Shown: positions 50,601 through 61,858, counted from the first letter of the stretch. The stretch: DNA of 64,000 bases from Dromaius novaehollandiae (GCF_036370855.1 NC_088102.1:38043835-38107834); one strand, 5' to 3'. Numbers and translations are program-made. Notes: generated by a model not told the origin, from the sequence alone.

Positions 50601-53600
50601 GGCTTTCAAGACCAGTCTGAAACATCAATGAGTGTCATACAGCATTCTGGGCAGTTTTCTCTACCTGAGTTTTCTGAGGTCCTCAGTGCCATCATCTGTC
50701 CAGTGGCTAACAAGAATTTAGTGTCATGAAAAAATAACTTTCATCTTTTTAAGCTTTTGTGCTTGTGGTTGCTTTTTACTGACTTCTTGGATTTAAAATA
50801 ATTCTTACTGAGAATATACTACTTGAAACACCTAATTCTGTTGTCTTCAGTCGGCTAATTTGTAGGAAATTATTTAAGTGGTCTTACCAGCTTTGCTTAC
50901 TTTTTATTTCATCAACCATTCTAAGCTCATATTCTCATCTGCTTATCGAATTTGCTTTTCAAATGTGTCCTTTTTATCAGTTTAGATATACCTTTAAAGA
51001 AAGTTGCATGTTTTTACAATGTTGGTTAAATAACTTCACTAGTTAAGTAGTAGGCATTCAAAATACTCTAGACAGACAATTTGATATGGAAGTTTTGGAC
51101 ATGGAGACTAACACTGATTACGAAACAGAAAGGAAGGCTTGCTACTTTAAGACCATAACATACTAGGTTTCTGATGAAACATAATCTTTCTTCAGGCAAT
51201 TTTGCAGCTGGGTGTTTGAAAACATTTTTATGTATACAGGTTTTGTAACTTGTATCTTACTGTGGAATTAAAAAAAAATAAAAAATAAACAATTACATAT
51301 CATGCCTTTAAAAATTTTATGCAGGCTGTGTGATCACACATGCTTCTTTCCACAGTAACATTAATACATGGGGTTGCATTTGCAAAAGCAGTAGCCAGGA
51401 GGTCAAGGGAAGTAAATATCCCCCTCTGTTCACTACTTGTAAGATTTCATCTGAAGGACTGTGTCCAGTCTTGGGCTCCCCAGAACAAGACAGACATTGA
51501 CAAAGTGGAACAAGTTGAGTGGAAGGCCACCAGGATGATTAGTGGACTGGATCATGTGATACATGAACAGAGTCTGACAGAGCTGGGTTTCTTCAACTTG
51601 AAGAGAAGGCTAAGGGAGATCTATTTGCAGTCTTCAGCTAGCAAGTGGGTGATTATAGAGAAGATGGAGCCAAGTTTGTCTCAAGTGTACACAGTAAAAG
51701 GGCAAGAGACAGTGGACACAATTTGCAGCAAGAGAAATTCCACCTGGATATAAGGAAAAGGTTTTTGCAGTGCAGGTAGTCAGACATGGAAACCAGCCCC
51801 CAAGGGAGCTGTGGAATCACTCTCCTTGGAGATGCTTAGGACTGTCTAGGCCCTGAGCAATGTGCCCTCATTTCTTTAAGTGGGAGTTTGAACCAGATGA
51901 CCTGTGGAGATCCTTTCCAACCTATATTATCTGTTGGTTGTATGACCTCTGTCACTTGATACTCCTTTACATTATAAAAGGAGATCTAGGTGCCACAGCT
52001 GGTTTGCTTCAACCTACCTTTCTGATATTTGTGTAGGAATCCCCATCTGAAGTGTTCATTGAAGGGATCTTCATTCCAAGTTATGAAAGTGGAAAACTAC
52101 ATATGTTGGAGAACTTGCTAGAAACCATTGATCCAGGATTGGAGAGCTGGGGAACCTATTTGATTGCAGCCTGCAAACACTTGCAGAGAAAGAACTACTA
52201 CCATATCCTATATGAGCTGCAACAGTTCATGAAGGTGAGATGAGGGTGAATGGCTAACTCTTTCAGTGATATATTGAATACTGTCAGACTTTTGGTTATT
52301 TAGTTGGGTGTTTTTTGAAAAGTGGTGTTAATCTGCATGATGGACAAGTAGATTATTGCTACTTTCCAGTCCTTAAGAAAAAGGAAAGCCTGAGCCCGAC
52401 TGAAACTGATCAGCTATGCATCGCTATTGTGTGTCTGGTGCGTTGCAGTAGCTTAACCACTGCTTTAAAGATAATAGAGCACCACCCACTTTGTGTGAGT
52501 GCTTTAGTACAGACAAAGGACTAGTGAAGGCAGCTTATTTCAGTCCTTCTTAAAGTATTCAGTATATTTCTTCTAGGATCATGTTCGTGCTGCCATGACT
52601 TGCATTAGATTTTTCACTCATGGAGCGAAGTCTTACACTGAACTGGGAGGCAGACAGACATGGCTCCTAAAGATCAAGGATCATCTCAAAGTCTACCTGC
52701 AGGAGGTCTCAAGAAGTTCAGGGAGGAAAAAAATGGTATTCACCTTCCGGAAGAAAATGTCTGCTACAGATGTGTCAAGGTATCTATAAACAGGAAGCTA
52801 GGTTACAAGAAAGAGGAGAAATACAGACTTTCTTCTTTTTTAGTGGTTGTGTTAAGGTGGCTTAAGGCTGCTAGTAGTGCCTGACCCAAATCTGACTTTA
52901 TTTAGTTGAAAGTACAGGATTCCCATTACCATTCCCACCCCCCACAACCTAACGGAGAAGATGAGCCATTGTTTCTGCTAAACATACCAATCTGTGTAAC
53001 AGGTACCTCCCTTTAATTAAAAACAACAACAACAAAAAAAAACCCTACAGGTACACAGACAGCAATATTGAACTGGTTAAGCTTGTTCGAATTATAATTC
53101 AACTACACGTGAATTGCAGGAGCTAGACTTAACTAAATCTCTTCATGTTCAGAAGTTGAACTGAAAGTTTAGCCAGATCTCTCTCGTGCTTGGTCTTCTA
53201 TATCTTGGTTTTACCTAGTGACTGTTCTTTAAGGCTAGACTCCCAGCTTAAGCAGGGGAGTGTGGGTGAAAAGGTGGAAAAGAGAGGGAGCAGATATTTA
53301 TTTGGGATCCAGATTGTCTGGCTCACTCTATAGAATAATGCTTACGTGTGCTCACCTGCAGCTTGTGATGCATGTTGTATGCACAGATCTGAAAAGTACC
53401 TCATTGCTGCAGACTAGGCTACACCAAAAACAAAGTCAAACAGCAAGTAAAAATAATTATTGTTTGGAAATATATATGTCTTATTTTGAAATGTGTTCTA
53501 GAAAGTAGTAAGTTCACACAATTAATAATTGATGCTTCCTCTATTTCAAAATAAAGTGTAAATATTTTTTTCCCCTTGTCTAGACATATCAATACAGTTG

Positions 53601-56600
53601 AGCTGCAGATGGAAGTAACAAAGTTCCTGCATCGATGTGAGAGCTCAGGAACCTTTCAAATGACAGATTCTTTGCTGCCCACACTCTTTGGAAACAATAA
53701 CATGAAAATGGATGTTGCCTGCAAGGTACTTACTGCTGTTTCAAACATAGGTCTTATTTTCGTAAACAAAACCGACTTGTGTGCAGGTTGAAATACTTGA
53801 CAGTTGGAGCAGCCCCTGGTACTATTCATTGGCAGCTTTCTTGTGCATGTATGCAACCTCCTGTTTATGGAAAAAATTGTGTTTTTTTTTTTTTTCCTCA
53901 AAGCAGCAGAGAACAGCTGAGAACCTGGAGCTACTCTGTTCAAAATTCAAAGTTTCAGAGGCAGAGGATACCAAATGCTAATAGTAATGTGTTTTTCAAT
54001 TGTACATCTTACTGTGTTTTGAAGCAAGGCAAACAATGCTGTTTTTGTTACCCTTGCTAAATTCAGCTCAGCTTCATCTTTAGCTTACCCAGTGTTCCAC
54101 AGTGAATCAGTGTGTGACAATAGACCGTGTATTTGCTCCACTTCTTGTTGGGATGGTGCTGTTTTCCATTGTTCAGAGTCATGAGTTGTCTTTTGGCAAA
54201 GGTACTGCTTCTGGACAAAATTCAGAATTGTGAGCAAGACTGCTATTATTTAACCATATGTAACAAAAAAGCAATGTGCATCCTGAAATTTGTCTGATGC
54301 CTCTCTTTTTCAGGTCATGCTGGAAGGAAAAAACATTGAGGAGGGGTTTGGGATTGCATTCAGAGTCCTTCAGGTATGGAAAATCTTGATAGAAGAAGTA
54401 CTGTCATTACGAAAGAGAAACCTCTGCAAACAGCAGTTGTTTAAGCAAAAGACTTTTTGCCCCAGGCCTTTTAATCCCCAAAAGGGAAGATATCTTGTGA
54501 GAAAATTTACTAGTTAAGTCTTAAACTGTCCATGTATTTGGAAGAATGTGTTTTGAGTAAAGAAATGCAGATCCTGCTTCAGTAGGACACTTCCAAGGTA
54601 ATTGTCTCCTACAGAGGAATCAAATATGGCTTTTATTTTGCCTTGCATCTTGTTCAGTGGCTTGCACTGGCAAAAGGCAATCACAGGTATAAGCTGAGCG
54701 CTCTGACTTAGCAGGTCCCTGCAGTCTGTGACAGCCATGCAAAAAAAAAAAAAAAGGTGAATAAATAAGGCCAGGCTATCTCCATACTCCTCTCCTGGCT
54801 GGGAGAGCAAAGCTACTTAATTGAAAACTGTCTTCGGGGACCTGTCCTTCCTCACGTCTCTGTAGAAGCTGAGGTGCTTGTCAGTCATTGTAGCACATCA
54901 TCCTCCAACCTTTTTTTTGCATTTCTCATCCAAATATTAGGAGTTGCTAAAAGATACTGCTTCAAGCAGAGCAGTCTGCAGTTGCCTCCCGTCTGGGACA
55001 GAGGTATATATAGCAAGGCCACTTCTGGACAGAGGTGGCATACTACAGAAAGTGTCTGTTGCCTTGCTGTCTGTTGTGTTTTTGACTGATGCAGATGACA
55101 GACCATGCTGCTTCTGTCAGGTCAGGATGTACAAGGCAGTACTACTGTTTGGAGTAAGATATGGAGAGCATTAGTAAAACAGCATTTCTTAGCAGCAAAA
55201 GCAGTCATTTTCCCCCCCGCAAAAACGGAACAGCAAGTCCAGCTCCCCAGCATCACTTCTGTTTCCTTCCTTTTGTTTCTTTCCTTTCCTTATCCATGAC
55301 ACGAGCAGTCCCAGGTTTTGTCATCTCTTCCCTCCTATGGGAGGTATACTATGGTCAGTTGACTCCTGCTTCCCAGGGTGCACAAAGGATGGCTGCCATT
55401 GGAGGGGGCTGGGGGACCCCATAGGAGCTTGCTAAGTGAGAAGGAGGTGGGTAGGGACTATGCTTTGTGTAGGGCCTCTGCCTAGGAAAGATGCTTGGCC
55501 AGAAGCTAAACTGAGTTTTGACACCCCAGAAAGGGAAAATATAACAGTATGCTCATTCTCGAGCAAAACTGGATTTTACTGGTCTGATCATGGAGAAGCT
55601 TTGAGCCAGTCCTGAGCTGTGGTCACTGGGAAGCTAGAGGCCACCAAAACAGCTTTAGCTTTTTGGAGCATGCTGTGATACTTTGTCTTCAGCGGAAGAT
55701 CGTCTGTTGTACAGAGTGCCTGCAAGAACTTGCTGAGGACATTTAACATGTTGCTCTGATGTTCCAACCACTTCTAGGACTTCCAGCTGGAGGCTACAGA
55801 ATTGTACAGCAAAGTGGCCAAGCAGCTAGTGAAGCAGCAGAAGTACAGTGAGATCCGGCAGCTCCTCAAATGTGTCAGTGAGTCTGGAGTTGCAGCTAAG
55901 AACGATGGAGATAACATCATCATAAACTGTCTAAATGAGTTCAAGAACATTCCTGCTGAGGTAATGCTATCCTGCATTTTCTTCCTTTTGAAATAAAATG
56001 GGTACATACCATACAGAATACAAAGAAACTGTCCAGTGGTGCCTGTGCTGCTCTTGTAGCACCTCCTTATTCTGGCCCTGCACCACACACATCGTTTAAA
56101 GATGGGAGCATGTGTTTTGTCTTGAGGCAGTTACTCTGAGAGGAAGCAATAGGTAGCTGTTGCATGCTCCTACTCCGCACTTTCCAAATGAGTATCCATA
56201 ATGGGGAGAGAACCTTTGCCCAATGGGATCCTGCCAGATGCTCTTGATTGGGGTGGGAGGCATTCCCTTCCACCAAGCTTCCCTGGCTGACAGAGAGGGA
56301 TTTGTGGAGACAGAAATTTCCTGTCTTCATAGAAAACAATTGTAGGATTCCCTGTGCCCGCCACAATGTCTCTTCTATCCCAGTGATGGAAGGGAAGGTC
56401 CTCTATGAAGTTTTACTAATCAGGCAAGGGGACAAGAGTTGGACCTGACTGCATTCTCTAGAGAGACCTCACAGACATGGGGCAGGCAGGGGAAGCTGTG
56501 GTAAAGGCAAGAACTGGACTTTTTATTTTCTACACCTGCAGCACTAGCAGTTGGGATGATGTAAACATCTGGCTGTGATCTCAGCAGCCCATCCTCTATG

Positions 56601-58016
56601 GAAAGGCTTGGTGTCTGAAAAGGGAAGGGGTTGCAGACTACAGTCACTCTAAATGTGAACACCTTTTCCCTTTTTTGGATGCAGGATCTTGATAATCTGA
56701 TTCAGGATATGGACAGTGATGAAAACAAGGTAAGTAAAAGCACAGTAGGAAATCCTTTAGCAGGAGCTGAAGAACCCAGTTTTAGTCTGCAGGCTACATG
56801 CTCTTTTCCACCATCTTCTCTCCCATCCTTACTTGAGCAGAAGTTTTGAAGGCCACTTCCCGCATTATAGAAATCACAGTCTGTTCCTCAAGGCTGTGTT
56901 ATTTGTCACTGTAGCTGTGGCATGAAGGTATTGATTGATGTTATCCTTGCAAGTTCCTTGACTCTCCTTGGAGTGAGAGCTAGGCATTTGTTAAACTGGA
57001 AGGAAAAGTACTTCGGAGCGGCTTATGGTGGGTTGCTACCCTATCTTTCATGTATGTGTGTGTAAGCTTCCTGTGGTGGCAGGCAGCTGAGAAAGAACAA
57101 TATACCTCAAAGATGAGCATTTCAGCTTACTATGTTCCATTATTATAGGGAGTTAAATGATAGAACTTACCAATTTTGATGCACTTTCTTTCCGAAGGGA
57201 AGTGAGGCCTAAACTACTTGGTTTCAGTGACTCTTGTTAGCTTTAATATTAGCCTGTGAAACCACTAGAGTGTCACAGGTAAATATATGGACTCCAGATG
57301 CATGTTTATAGATGAAGAGACTGTGGCTCAGAGTTTGTGGATTGTCATAGATCATGTGAGCGATCAGCTGCATAGCTGGGAACTCTCCTCTGTCCTGCTC
57401 CAGCTAACAGTGTTTTATGCAGATTGAAAAATGGACTTTTCATTCTGCCCTTGTATAAGGTTTATTGCTGAAAGATGTGACCTCTTCAAGAACCAGGCAA
57501 TAGATGAAAATGACTGTTTTAGAATCTTTGATATGAAGGTGTGAAAATTAATACACCAAATAGGATTCCTGATGTTGATTTTTGTAGTGATATTGTAAAG
57601 GAGTTTCCATAAGAGACAGACTTAAAATACACCAGTCTGTTTATCTCTTACAGTGGGATCTGCTCTATGGTGTATTCTGCTTCATAATATGCTGCTACTG
57701 CCTTGTATGACAGGCTTCTGTACTACGTTTTTCCAGTGAACCTGTGCTGAAGCTTGTTGTTAGTTTGCTGCAGCCTTCTAATAACGTTCTGTCTTTTCTG
57801 TTTCAGATCCAAGCCTACCTGATGTGCAACAAATTACGTTCTGCCTACCTAGTCTCAGTGAGACAGGAGAACACCAGAGCAGTGCAGCTAGTCCAGCATG
57901 TGCGACAGCTGGCTGAGAACAGCGGAGATGACATTGTGCAGGCCATCTGTGCCCAGTGGCTCTCTGTGCACCAGCCCAAAACAAGAAATTGGCTTTCCCA
58001 GAGCAGTAGGAAGTAA
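9027..58016 (+). CDS. ZFYVE26: ZFYVE26 (spastizin, FYVE-CENT), complete gene, 41 coding exons
   Basis: The coding sequence sums to 7695 bp, giving 2564 residues; human ZFYVE26 has 2539. The start at 9027 (MHPFGGEEAAS) aligns with the human N-terminus. The stop is TAA at 58014-58016 after SSRK. All 40 introns are GT-AG and every phase closes, so the gene appears intact. The protein is a large helical-repeat scaffold with one FYVE zinc finger at about residues 1825-1883 that binds PI3P. In mammals it forms a stable complex with spatacsin (SPG11) and AP-5, acts in autophagic lysosome reformation, and helps cytokinetic abscission through the midbody. Loss causes hereditary spastic paraplegia type 15. 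Exon coordinates are given in the block entries that follow. Identification is from remembered family sequence along the whole length and is very secure. Confidence 0.97.
11071..11096 (+). repeat. C-rich tract (G-rich on the minus strand)
   Basis: Runs of 5, 7 and 9 cytosines separated by single T residues lie in ZFYVE26 intron 2. The minus strand could in principle fold as a G-quadruplex. Confidence 0.6.
16801..17338 (+). repeat. T/C minisatellite, 14-bp unit changing to 12-bp unit
   Basis: About 540 bp in ZFYVE26 intron 6 is built from a unit of the form TTTTATTTTTTTTC (14 bp). Toward the right end the unit shortens to TTTTATTTTTTC (12 bp, about ten copies), then returns to 13-14 bp. Near-perfect periodicity points to recent expansion. 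The long Phe-rich reading frame through it is an artefact of the repeat. Confidence 0.97.
18962..22190 (+). other. ZFYVE26: ZFYVE26 intron 8 (longest intron)
   Basis: 3.2 kb of AT-rich intron with poly(T) and poly(A) runs (for example about 21356-21375 and 21550-21569). No recognisable transposon body and no conserved exon. A short splice-flanked open stretch at 20106-20166 is discussed under rejected items. Confidence 0.6.
22496..22575 (+). repeat. Perfect 2x40-bp tandem duplication
   Basis: Two identical head-to-tail 40-bp copies (22496-22535 and 22536-22575), each starting GGGCTATGAATGCTTTGC, in ZFYVE26 intron 9, about 120 bp downstream of exon 9. Zero differences between copies means a recent event or an assembly artefact. 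Confidence 0.95.
23008..33866 (+). CDS. ZFYVE26: ZFYVE26 exons 10-19 (residues 547-1229)
   Basis: Coding exons: 23008-23661, 25920-26009, 26723-26788, 28077-28228, 29569-29767, 30093-30356, 30542-30661, 30934-31101, 32087-32314, 33761-33866. Segments seen: LELLENIFSLL, PEDYAEDDD and SYLDLKHFTSG (exon 10); an Arg-rich stretch SSLRKRSRSQRF (exon 11); SLESTSSELSTSTS (exon 12); PLIPMMLSPPESLL and LRGNF (exon 13); ERYQEVV and GSGRSTLQAIGNAAAAG (exon 14); MVFYSISDVTDKLL and DLACTQCHLWKTCKQLLETA (exon 15); VKVGNPFILLQQ (exon 19). Exons 10-13 hold acidic, basic and Ser-rich low-complexity segments, likely disordered. Exons 16-18 are the most diverged from human, as is typical of this part of the protein. 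Confidence 0.93.
34142..34245 (+). repeat. Polypyrimidine tract
   Basis: A run of about 100 bp consisting almost only of T and C, with a poly(C) segment followed by poly(T) and a partial repeat of TTTCCTGGGCTTCCC, in ZFYVE26 intron 19. Open frames on both strands here are compositional. Confidence 0.7.
34647..41672 (+). CDS. ZFYVE26: ZFYVE26 exons 20-26 (residues 1229-1792)
   Basis: Coding exons: 34647-35386, 35998-36194, 37081-37185, 37764-37886, 39124-39300, 40522-40768, 41574-41672. Exon 20, at 740 bp, is the longest in the gene and contains VQQVIVSCCCEPLSLC, LDFLKSQSRLMATVACLSAS and REVPLGLEQI. Exon 21 carries GWQYLFPVKDATLRSRLALR and ILAYC. Exon 23 carries YELCEEWGRLYPVPRE and ISLH. Exon 24 carries EQSLDQRPSLAASHFLADYL. 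Exon 25 carries LMLEQLLMNMKVDWVAVAVQ and KYAEKALDFP. Exon 26 encodes a poorly conserved linker leading to the FYVE finger. A further frame runs past the exon 20 donor, but the GTAAGA donor at 35387 and in-phase joining to exon 21 make the splice clear. Confidence 0.94.
35588..35624 (+). repeat. Poly(A) run of 37
   Basis: Uninterrupted adenines in ZFYVE26 intron 20, about 200 bp after exon 20. No retrogene or SINE body was recognised immediately upstream. Confidence 0.9.
40220..40440 (+). mobile_element. MIR-like SINE relic
   Basis: The stretch has the order of a MIR 3' half: 'gaatgtgaaacaggtcaggc', 'gccaagtgatttgtccaaat', 'cagtaattctgtaaggga', 'actaggaataggcccaagaa'. The match is diverged but the order is preserved. 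It lies in ZFYVE26 intron 24. Similar old MIR copies are known across amniotes. Confidence 0.45.
43472..45173 (+). CDS. ZFYVE26: ZFYVE26 exons 27-28: FYVE zinc finger (residues about 1792-1901)
   Basis: Coding exons 43472-43629 and 45004-45173. The finger spans about residues 1825-1883 and has every FYVE hallmark: WxxD (W1825-D1828, WIPDD), the first zinc pair C1834/C1837 (CMVC), the basic PI3P-binding motif RRHHCR at 1847-1852, C1851/C1854 (CRRC), C1859/C1862 (CSSC), and RVC at 1878-1880 with the last pair C1880/C1883 (CDQC). All eight zinc ligands are present, so PI3P binding should be kept. The intron separating the two halves of the finger carries the solo LTR at 43883-44309. Confidence 0.96.
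43883..44309 (-). mobile_element. Solo endogenous-retrovirus LTR (427 bp) with 5-bp target duplication
   Basis: The block starts TGTGGGTGCAAGG and ends CTCCATACA on the + strand, so on either strand it begins TG and ends CA. It is flanked by identical 5-bp direct repeats GCCTG (43878-43882 and 44310-44314). In the minus orientation a TATA-like GCATAAAAACC (about 44099-44110) is followed by an AATAAG-type signal and a GC-rich 3' end, as expected for U3-R-U5. There are no internal viral genes, so it is a solo LTR left after recombination. A 5-bp duplication is typical of ERVL-type elements; family assignment is inference. It sits in intron 27 of ZFYVE26, between the two halves of the FYVE finger. 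Confidence 0.8.
46399..58016 (+). CDS. ZFYVE26: ZFYVE26 exons 29-41 (residues 1901-2564)
   Basis: Coding exons: 46399-46427, 47013-47140, 47231-47451, 47964-48111, 49239-49448, 50332-50547, 52037-52234, 52577-52779, 53584-53725, 54314-54373, 55778-55960, 56685-56729, 57807-58016. Exon 29 is a 29-bp micro-exon. This is the most conserved part of the protein: RSEFYYEQ, GLTNPEVDAGLL and MKQLLFSAKMMFVKAG, SYISKVDVLNILVAA, GAWHAWGMACLKAGNL, SAREKFSRCLKPP, DDDYFATLRELEATLR, YYQECLFYLHSYGTNLAIIS, LLNK, FIEGIF, LESWGTYLIAACKHLQRKNY, MTCIRFFTHGAKSYTELG, TLFGNN, EEGFGIAFRVLQ, QQLL-type helices and ICAQWL. It forms TPR-like helical repeats. The terminal exon ends SSRK then TAA. Exon 40 is only 45 bp. 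Confidence 0.95.
51340..51940 (+). mobile_element. CR1 LINE, 5'-truncated 3' end
   Basis: An open stretch at 51340-51753 encodes the C-terminal part of CR1 ORF2. Recognisable pieces are LLVRFHLKDCVQSWAPQ, DIDKVEQVEWKATRMI, LTELGFFNLKRRLREI and TICSKRNSTWI. The non-coding tail follows, ending 'gatcctttccaacctatatt'. The element is in sense orientation in ZFYVE26 intron 34, truncated at its 5' end and with an internal deletion between the RT tail and the 'FSVV' region. It is inactive. Confidence 0.88.
57280..57425 (+). mobile_element. MIR-like SINE relic
   Basis: 'tttatagatgaagagactgt' followed by 'ggctcagag' and then 'agctgcatagctgggaactc' follows the MIR core order (gatgaggaaactgaggctcagag ... 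agctggga). Diverged copy in ZFYVE26 intron 40. Confidence 0.45.
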
Positions 58017-60315
58017 CTGGTGTTCACCATCATCCAGAAAGACATGACTTGAAGACAGCCTAAAGGCGTGTGGTTCAGCGATCGCTTGGCAAAAGGGAAG
58101 TCTCTTGACCAATGTTGGTGGCAAATGTAAGCTGCTAATGTTCCTCTGGTTAAAAGGAAGGGAACTAACTTACAAGTGCCAGTCCTACATTTTGACAAAC
58201 AATGGTCTTTACCTCAGGGTGTTTTTTGGCCTTTTTTTTTTTTTGTGGAGACTTTCAAACTGAACAAACAAGACTTTTTAGGTTTATGGAAGAAGGCACT
58301 CATATATTTTAGAAAGATACTAATCTTTTTGGCATGATTCTTATTTTTAACCCAGCAAACCTACATAGAGGACGGTAAAATCTCATCAGTTTGATGTAGC
58401 CTAGAGTACAAACTTTTTTTTGTGGTTATGAGTTTCTCTGTAAAATTTCTGAAGATTGGGGACATCTTCTTTTACAGTAACTGAACTAAAAACATGATTA
58501 TTTTTAAGTCTCTATACAAATTATTACTACTTTTTTTTTTCTTCCCATTAGTGCAGTGTGCTCAATTTCTTTAGTTGTTTTAAAAAGGTAGGAACTGGTT
58601 CTTCTGGGCAGGTTTCTACTTACCAGTTGCACTATATGACATATGCATGACACTTGAACCCTTAATGGATGAATGAAGTTAAAAGGGGGATATTCAGGAA
58701 AGGGGAGTACAAAGGGAAAAATTCTTTTAAAATGGTTAAAACTGGCCTACCTCTTTCTTCTCTATGATGATATCAAATAAATTGTTGTGATCCAGGCTTG
58801 TCATTGAACAGTTGCCAATAAACTTCCACAATTTTGCATCAAATAGAGCAGAAGACATGGAAAGACAGAGCTGTGCTAAAATTCAACAGGCAGTTTGTAT
58901 CCCTGTCATAAAGAGATTGATGGTTTGGGGTTTTTTTCTTACCAGAATAATCTTTCCTTGTCATGCACAATAGAACAGCAGACTGAATTTTTGTTAATTG
59001 GACATAAACTGTACAGATCAATATATTGCCTGACTTTGCTCTGGAGTGCATTAGGACAGGTGAAAAAGAAGTATTCTATAGCTCAAGGAGTAAACAGTAG
59101 CTTTTGCACTGAATTTTTGCATGTGGGGGTGTGTGTGTGTGCTTACTGTGACTAGAGATAGACCAGAAGTGTTAGGTTTATTCAGTTTCATGAAAAAAAC
59201 AGGCATCGGTGTTCAGGGATGCTGAGAGAGGTGGCTATTTCTCTGCAGCCATGATTACTGGGACATGAGAAATGGGCAGAAGAGGGGTAGATAGTAGTAG
59301 GGTGTTTTTTTTTTTTTTTTTTAAGGGTGGGGGACAATCCGTAAGTGTATGTGTTTGCAGTTTACATGTACTTTAGTACAAGAGGTGGGAAAACTAGTAC
59401 AGTGTTTGTAATTGTTAAACTGTGTACTTTCTACAAAAAAAAAGAATAGGTTTCTGAAGTGTAATATAACTGTAAATAGTTTAATACATTAAGAAATTGA
59501 GACTGTCAAATAAGGGTCTTGCACTATCCCCACTTTCACTGTTGTGACGGAGCAGACTTCCATGGAGGTAAAAAGGATGTGGTTCATCTCCTTTGAGTGT
59601 TTCACGAACAGTGTCGCACTGACATGCACATCTGTCTTTGAGGCGCTTCACTCACTAGCATGGCGCTAGACATGCCTCTGAGCTAAACAGTCAGAAAGGA
59701 CCACATTTAGCTTTCAGAATTTGCCAACCCCAGATTTGCACGATCTCATTAGTGAGCAGTACTAATGAAAGCTCCTTTTGTTGTCTTGGCCAGACTGATC
59801 TAGCTTTCCATCAGATTACAGTTGTTAGGCTAATCCTAAAATGTGACACTATCCATGTCTTCAGTCACTTTCAAATCTCTAATTATGAGGGGAGTCAAGG
59901 GGGTTCTACTGTTTTATGTATCCAGATATGCACTGCTCTACCACCTACACTTCTGCTCTAGTCCCTCACAGCTGTATATAGCAGAGAGAGAGAGAGAAGC
60001 TTGCCATGCAGACCAGTCAGTTCTTTGCCTGCCTTTCTCTTTGACCTTTTTGCACTGTACTTTATGCACTTTATACAGTGTTTGTTGCAATTTGATAGTT
60101 CATAACCTGGACTTGTAGGGACCTTTCTCTTACCAGCAGACCTGGAATTTTGAACCTGACTAACTGCCTTGTGTCATGATACTACAATTATCAATGGGTT
60201 TAGAAATGTTCAGCATCAAAAATGGATTCAATACTGCCAGTTAAAAAGAACTTCTATATTAATGACCAAGGTTTGTTTACAATGCAAAAAAAATAAAGTA
60301 CTATCACTAAAGATC
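58017..60315 (+). other. ZFYVE26: ZFYVE26 3' UTR with alternative poly(A) signals
   Basis: About 2.3 kb follows the TAA without a coding exon. AATAAA occurs at 58776-58781 and 58817-58822 (short form) and at 60292-60297 (long form). A poly(T) run lies near 59307-59323. The long-form limit is inferred from the last signal. Confidence 0.65.
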
Positions 60316-60569
60316 TCTTAACATATCTTCTGTTTGTTTTCTACTACAGCGTAGCTGGGGTTCTCTTTCTGGATTTGTGTTTTGCTTTTTTGTTATGCTT
60401 AGCAGAGGGAAGGGGAAGAAGTCTCCTCTGGTGGGGGGGGGGACGGGACACTCTTTGCTATAGTGAGTTCAATATTTAAAGTTGTTAGAATATCACTTTT
60501 TAGAAGTCCTCCTGGTAGCCAGCCCAGTCATGTTATTTATTTCATCCCATTGCTTATGTGTGCACTCTC

Positions 60570-60710
60570 ACAGACCACTAATCCTCTTCAGCATGCTTTA
60601 CAAGTTAATCTGTGTTACAGCCTCCCTTTGAGGCAGCTAAATGAGCTTAAGTTGCCTCATTTTAAGGCTCAGCTACAGAAGGGATAAATAACCTGCCCAA
60701 GGTCAAAAAA
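60570..60710 (+). mobile_element. MIR-like SINE relic
   Basis: The order of short blocks ('catgctttacaagttaatct', 'acagcctccctttgaggcag', 'cctcattttaaggctcag', 'aacctgcccaaggtcaaa') follows the MIR core and 3' half. It is one of the clearer relics in the window and lies just downstream of ZFYVE26. Confidence 0.55.
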
Positions 60711-61790
60711 GAAGGGTTTGTGTCTATGGAAATCTGTTGTTACATGCCTTATGTTAGATCTACAGTCCTGCTTCTTTGAAAAAAGCGTTGACCTTCAAGG
60801 GGAAAGTATTTGGGCCAGAGACACTTTCTTCCCCCTTTTTTTTTTTTTTGATGGTTTCTATTGCTCTTGAAAGCCCTTTTCAAGATCAGAGTTGCACAGA
60901 CAAAGCTAAGCCTGCAACGCAGGTGCCTGGTAGCATTCTACTGCTACAACTTAGTTGTGGATTTAGCTCCACATTCAAGGTGAAGCATAACAAGGGCGGA
61001 AACAAAACATCATGACAAAGAAATACAAAGGGACTTAATGTAACACAAACTGAGTTCTTTACATAGGTAAGGCAGGTGTGTATAGTGGCAGCACCAACTA
61101 AACTGCTTCAACATTTCTGAAGGAAGATACGGTATTCTGCTGTAAAAAGAAAATGGCTTTACTTAGTATTACTCAGAAGTAGTTCAGGACTGAGCTGCAT
61201 GGATAACCTCCAAGCAGAATTTACCAGCATTAGAAAGCAAATGCTAATTTCATGGTAGTTTGTCACAGTGGAACACTCATATGCAAGTCCAGAGATGTTT
61301 GCATTTTTTTCCAGAAGTGGAAGATAATCCCATGAGCTGTAGCACATGTGTGTGGGGGTTTTTTTGTTTTTAGCTGCTTGGGTCTTCCAGAAAGATCTCA
61401 GATTACTGGTCTCACTGTAGCAATTTGAACCAAAGTAAGTAGCACAAGAGCGCATTTCCAGGGGAGCAGTCACATTAGTATGTGGATTCACCAAGCTGCC
61501 CTTTGAGCACACAGGGTATCTGGTACTGCAAGGCCAGGATGGCAGCCTCAACAAGCCTAGTCCAGTAACTGTTGGGCAGACAAATGTAGACTTCTGTGCA
61601 AGTCCTACTTTCCTGTCTCATAGCTAAAATAACCATAACACCAAGATAAAGCAGGGATCAGCACTGTTTAGCTTCAGCTAGTTGCCTGTCAAAGCAGCTG
61701 TCATTTAAAGTTGAAAGCTCAGCTGAAGGTTGTGTGGGTTTTTTGGTGTTTTTTTTTTTTTAAAGTTTTTTCAGTGTAGTTGAAATGCTC

Positions 61791-61858
61791 TTTATTCACT
61801 CTGCTCTCTTGTAGTTCTGAGTTCTCAAGTCATTTAAAGTGCAGCTGGGGATTTTATT
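61791..61858 (-). terminator. Possible minus-strand poly(A) signals
   Basis: Minus-strand AATAAA hexamers at 61791-61796 and 61853-61858 could end a convergent gene entering from the right. No coding exon supports this within the window. Confidence 0.25.

Noticed and set aside
61159-61554. 131-codon minus-strand open frame downstream of ZFYVE26
   Set aside because: No known motif, low-complexity start context, no splice support.
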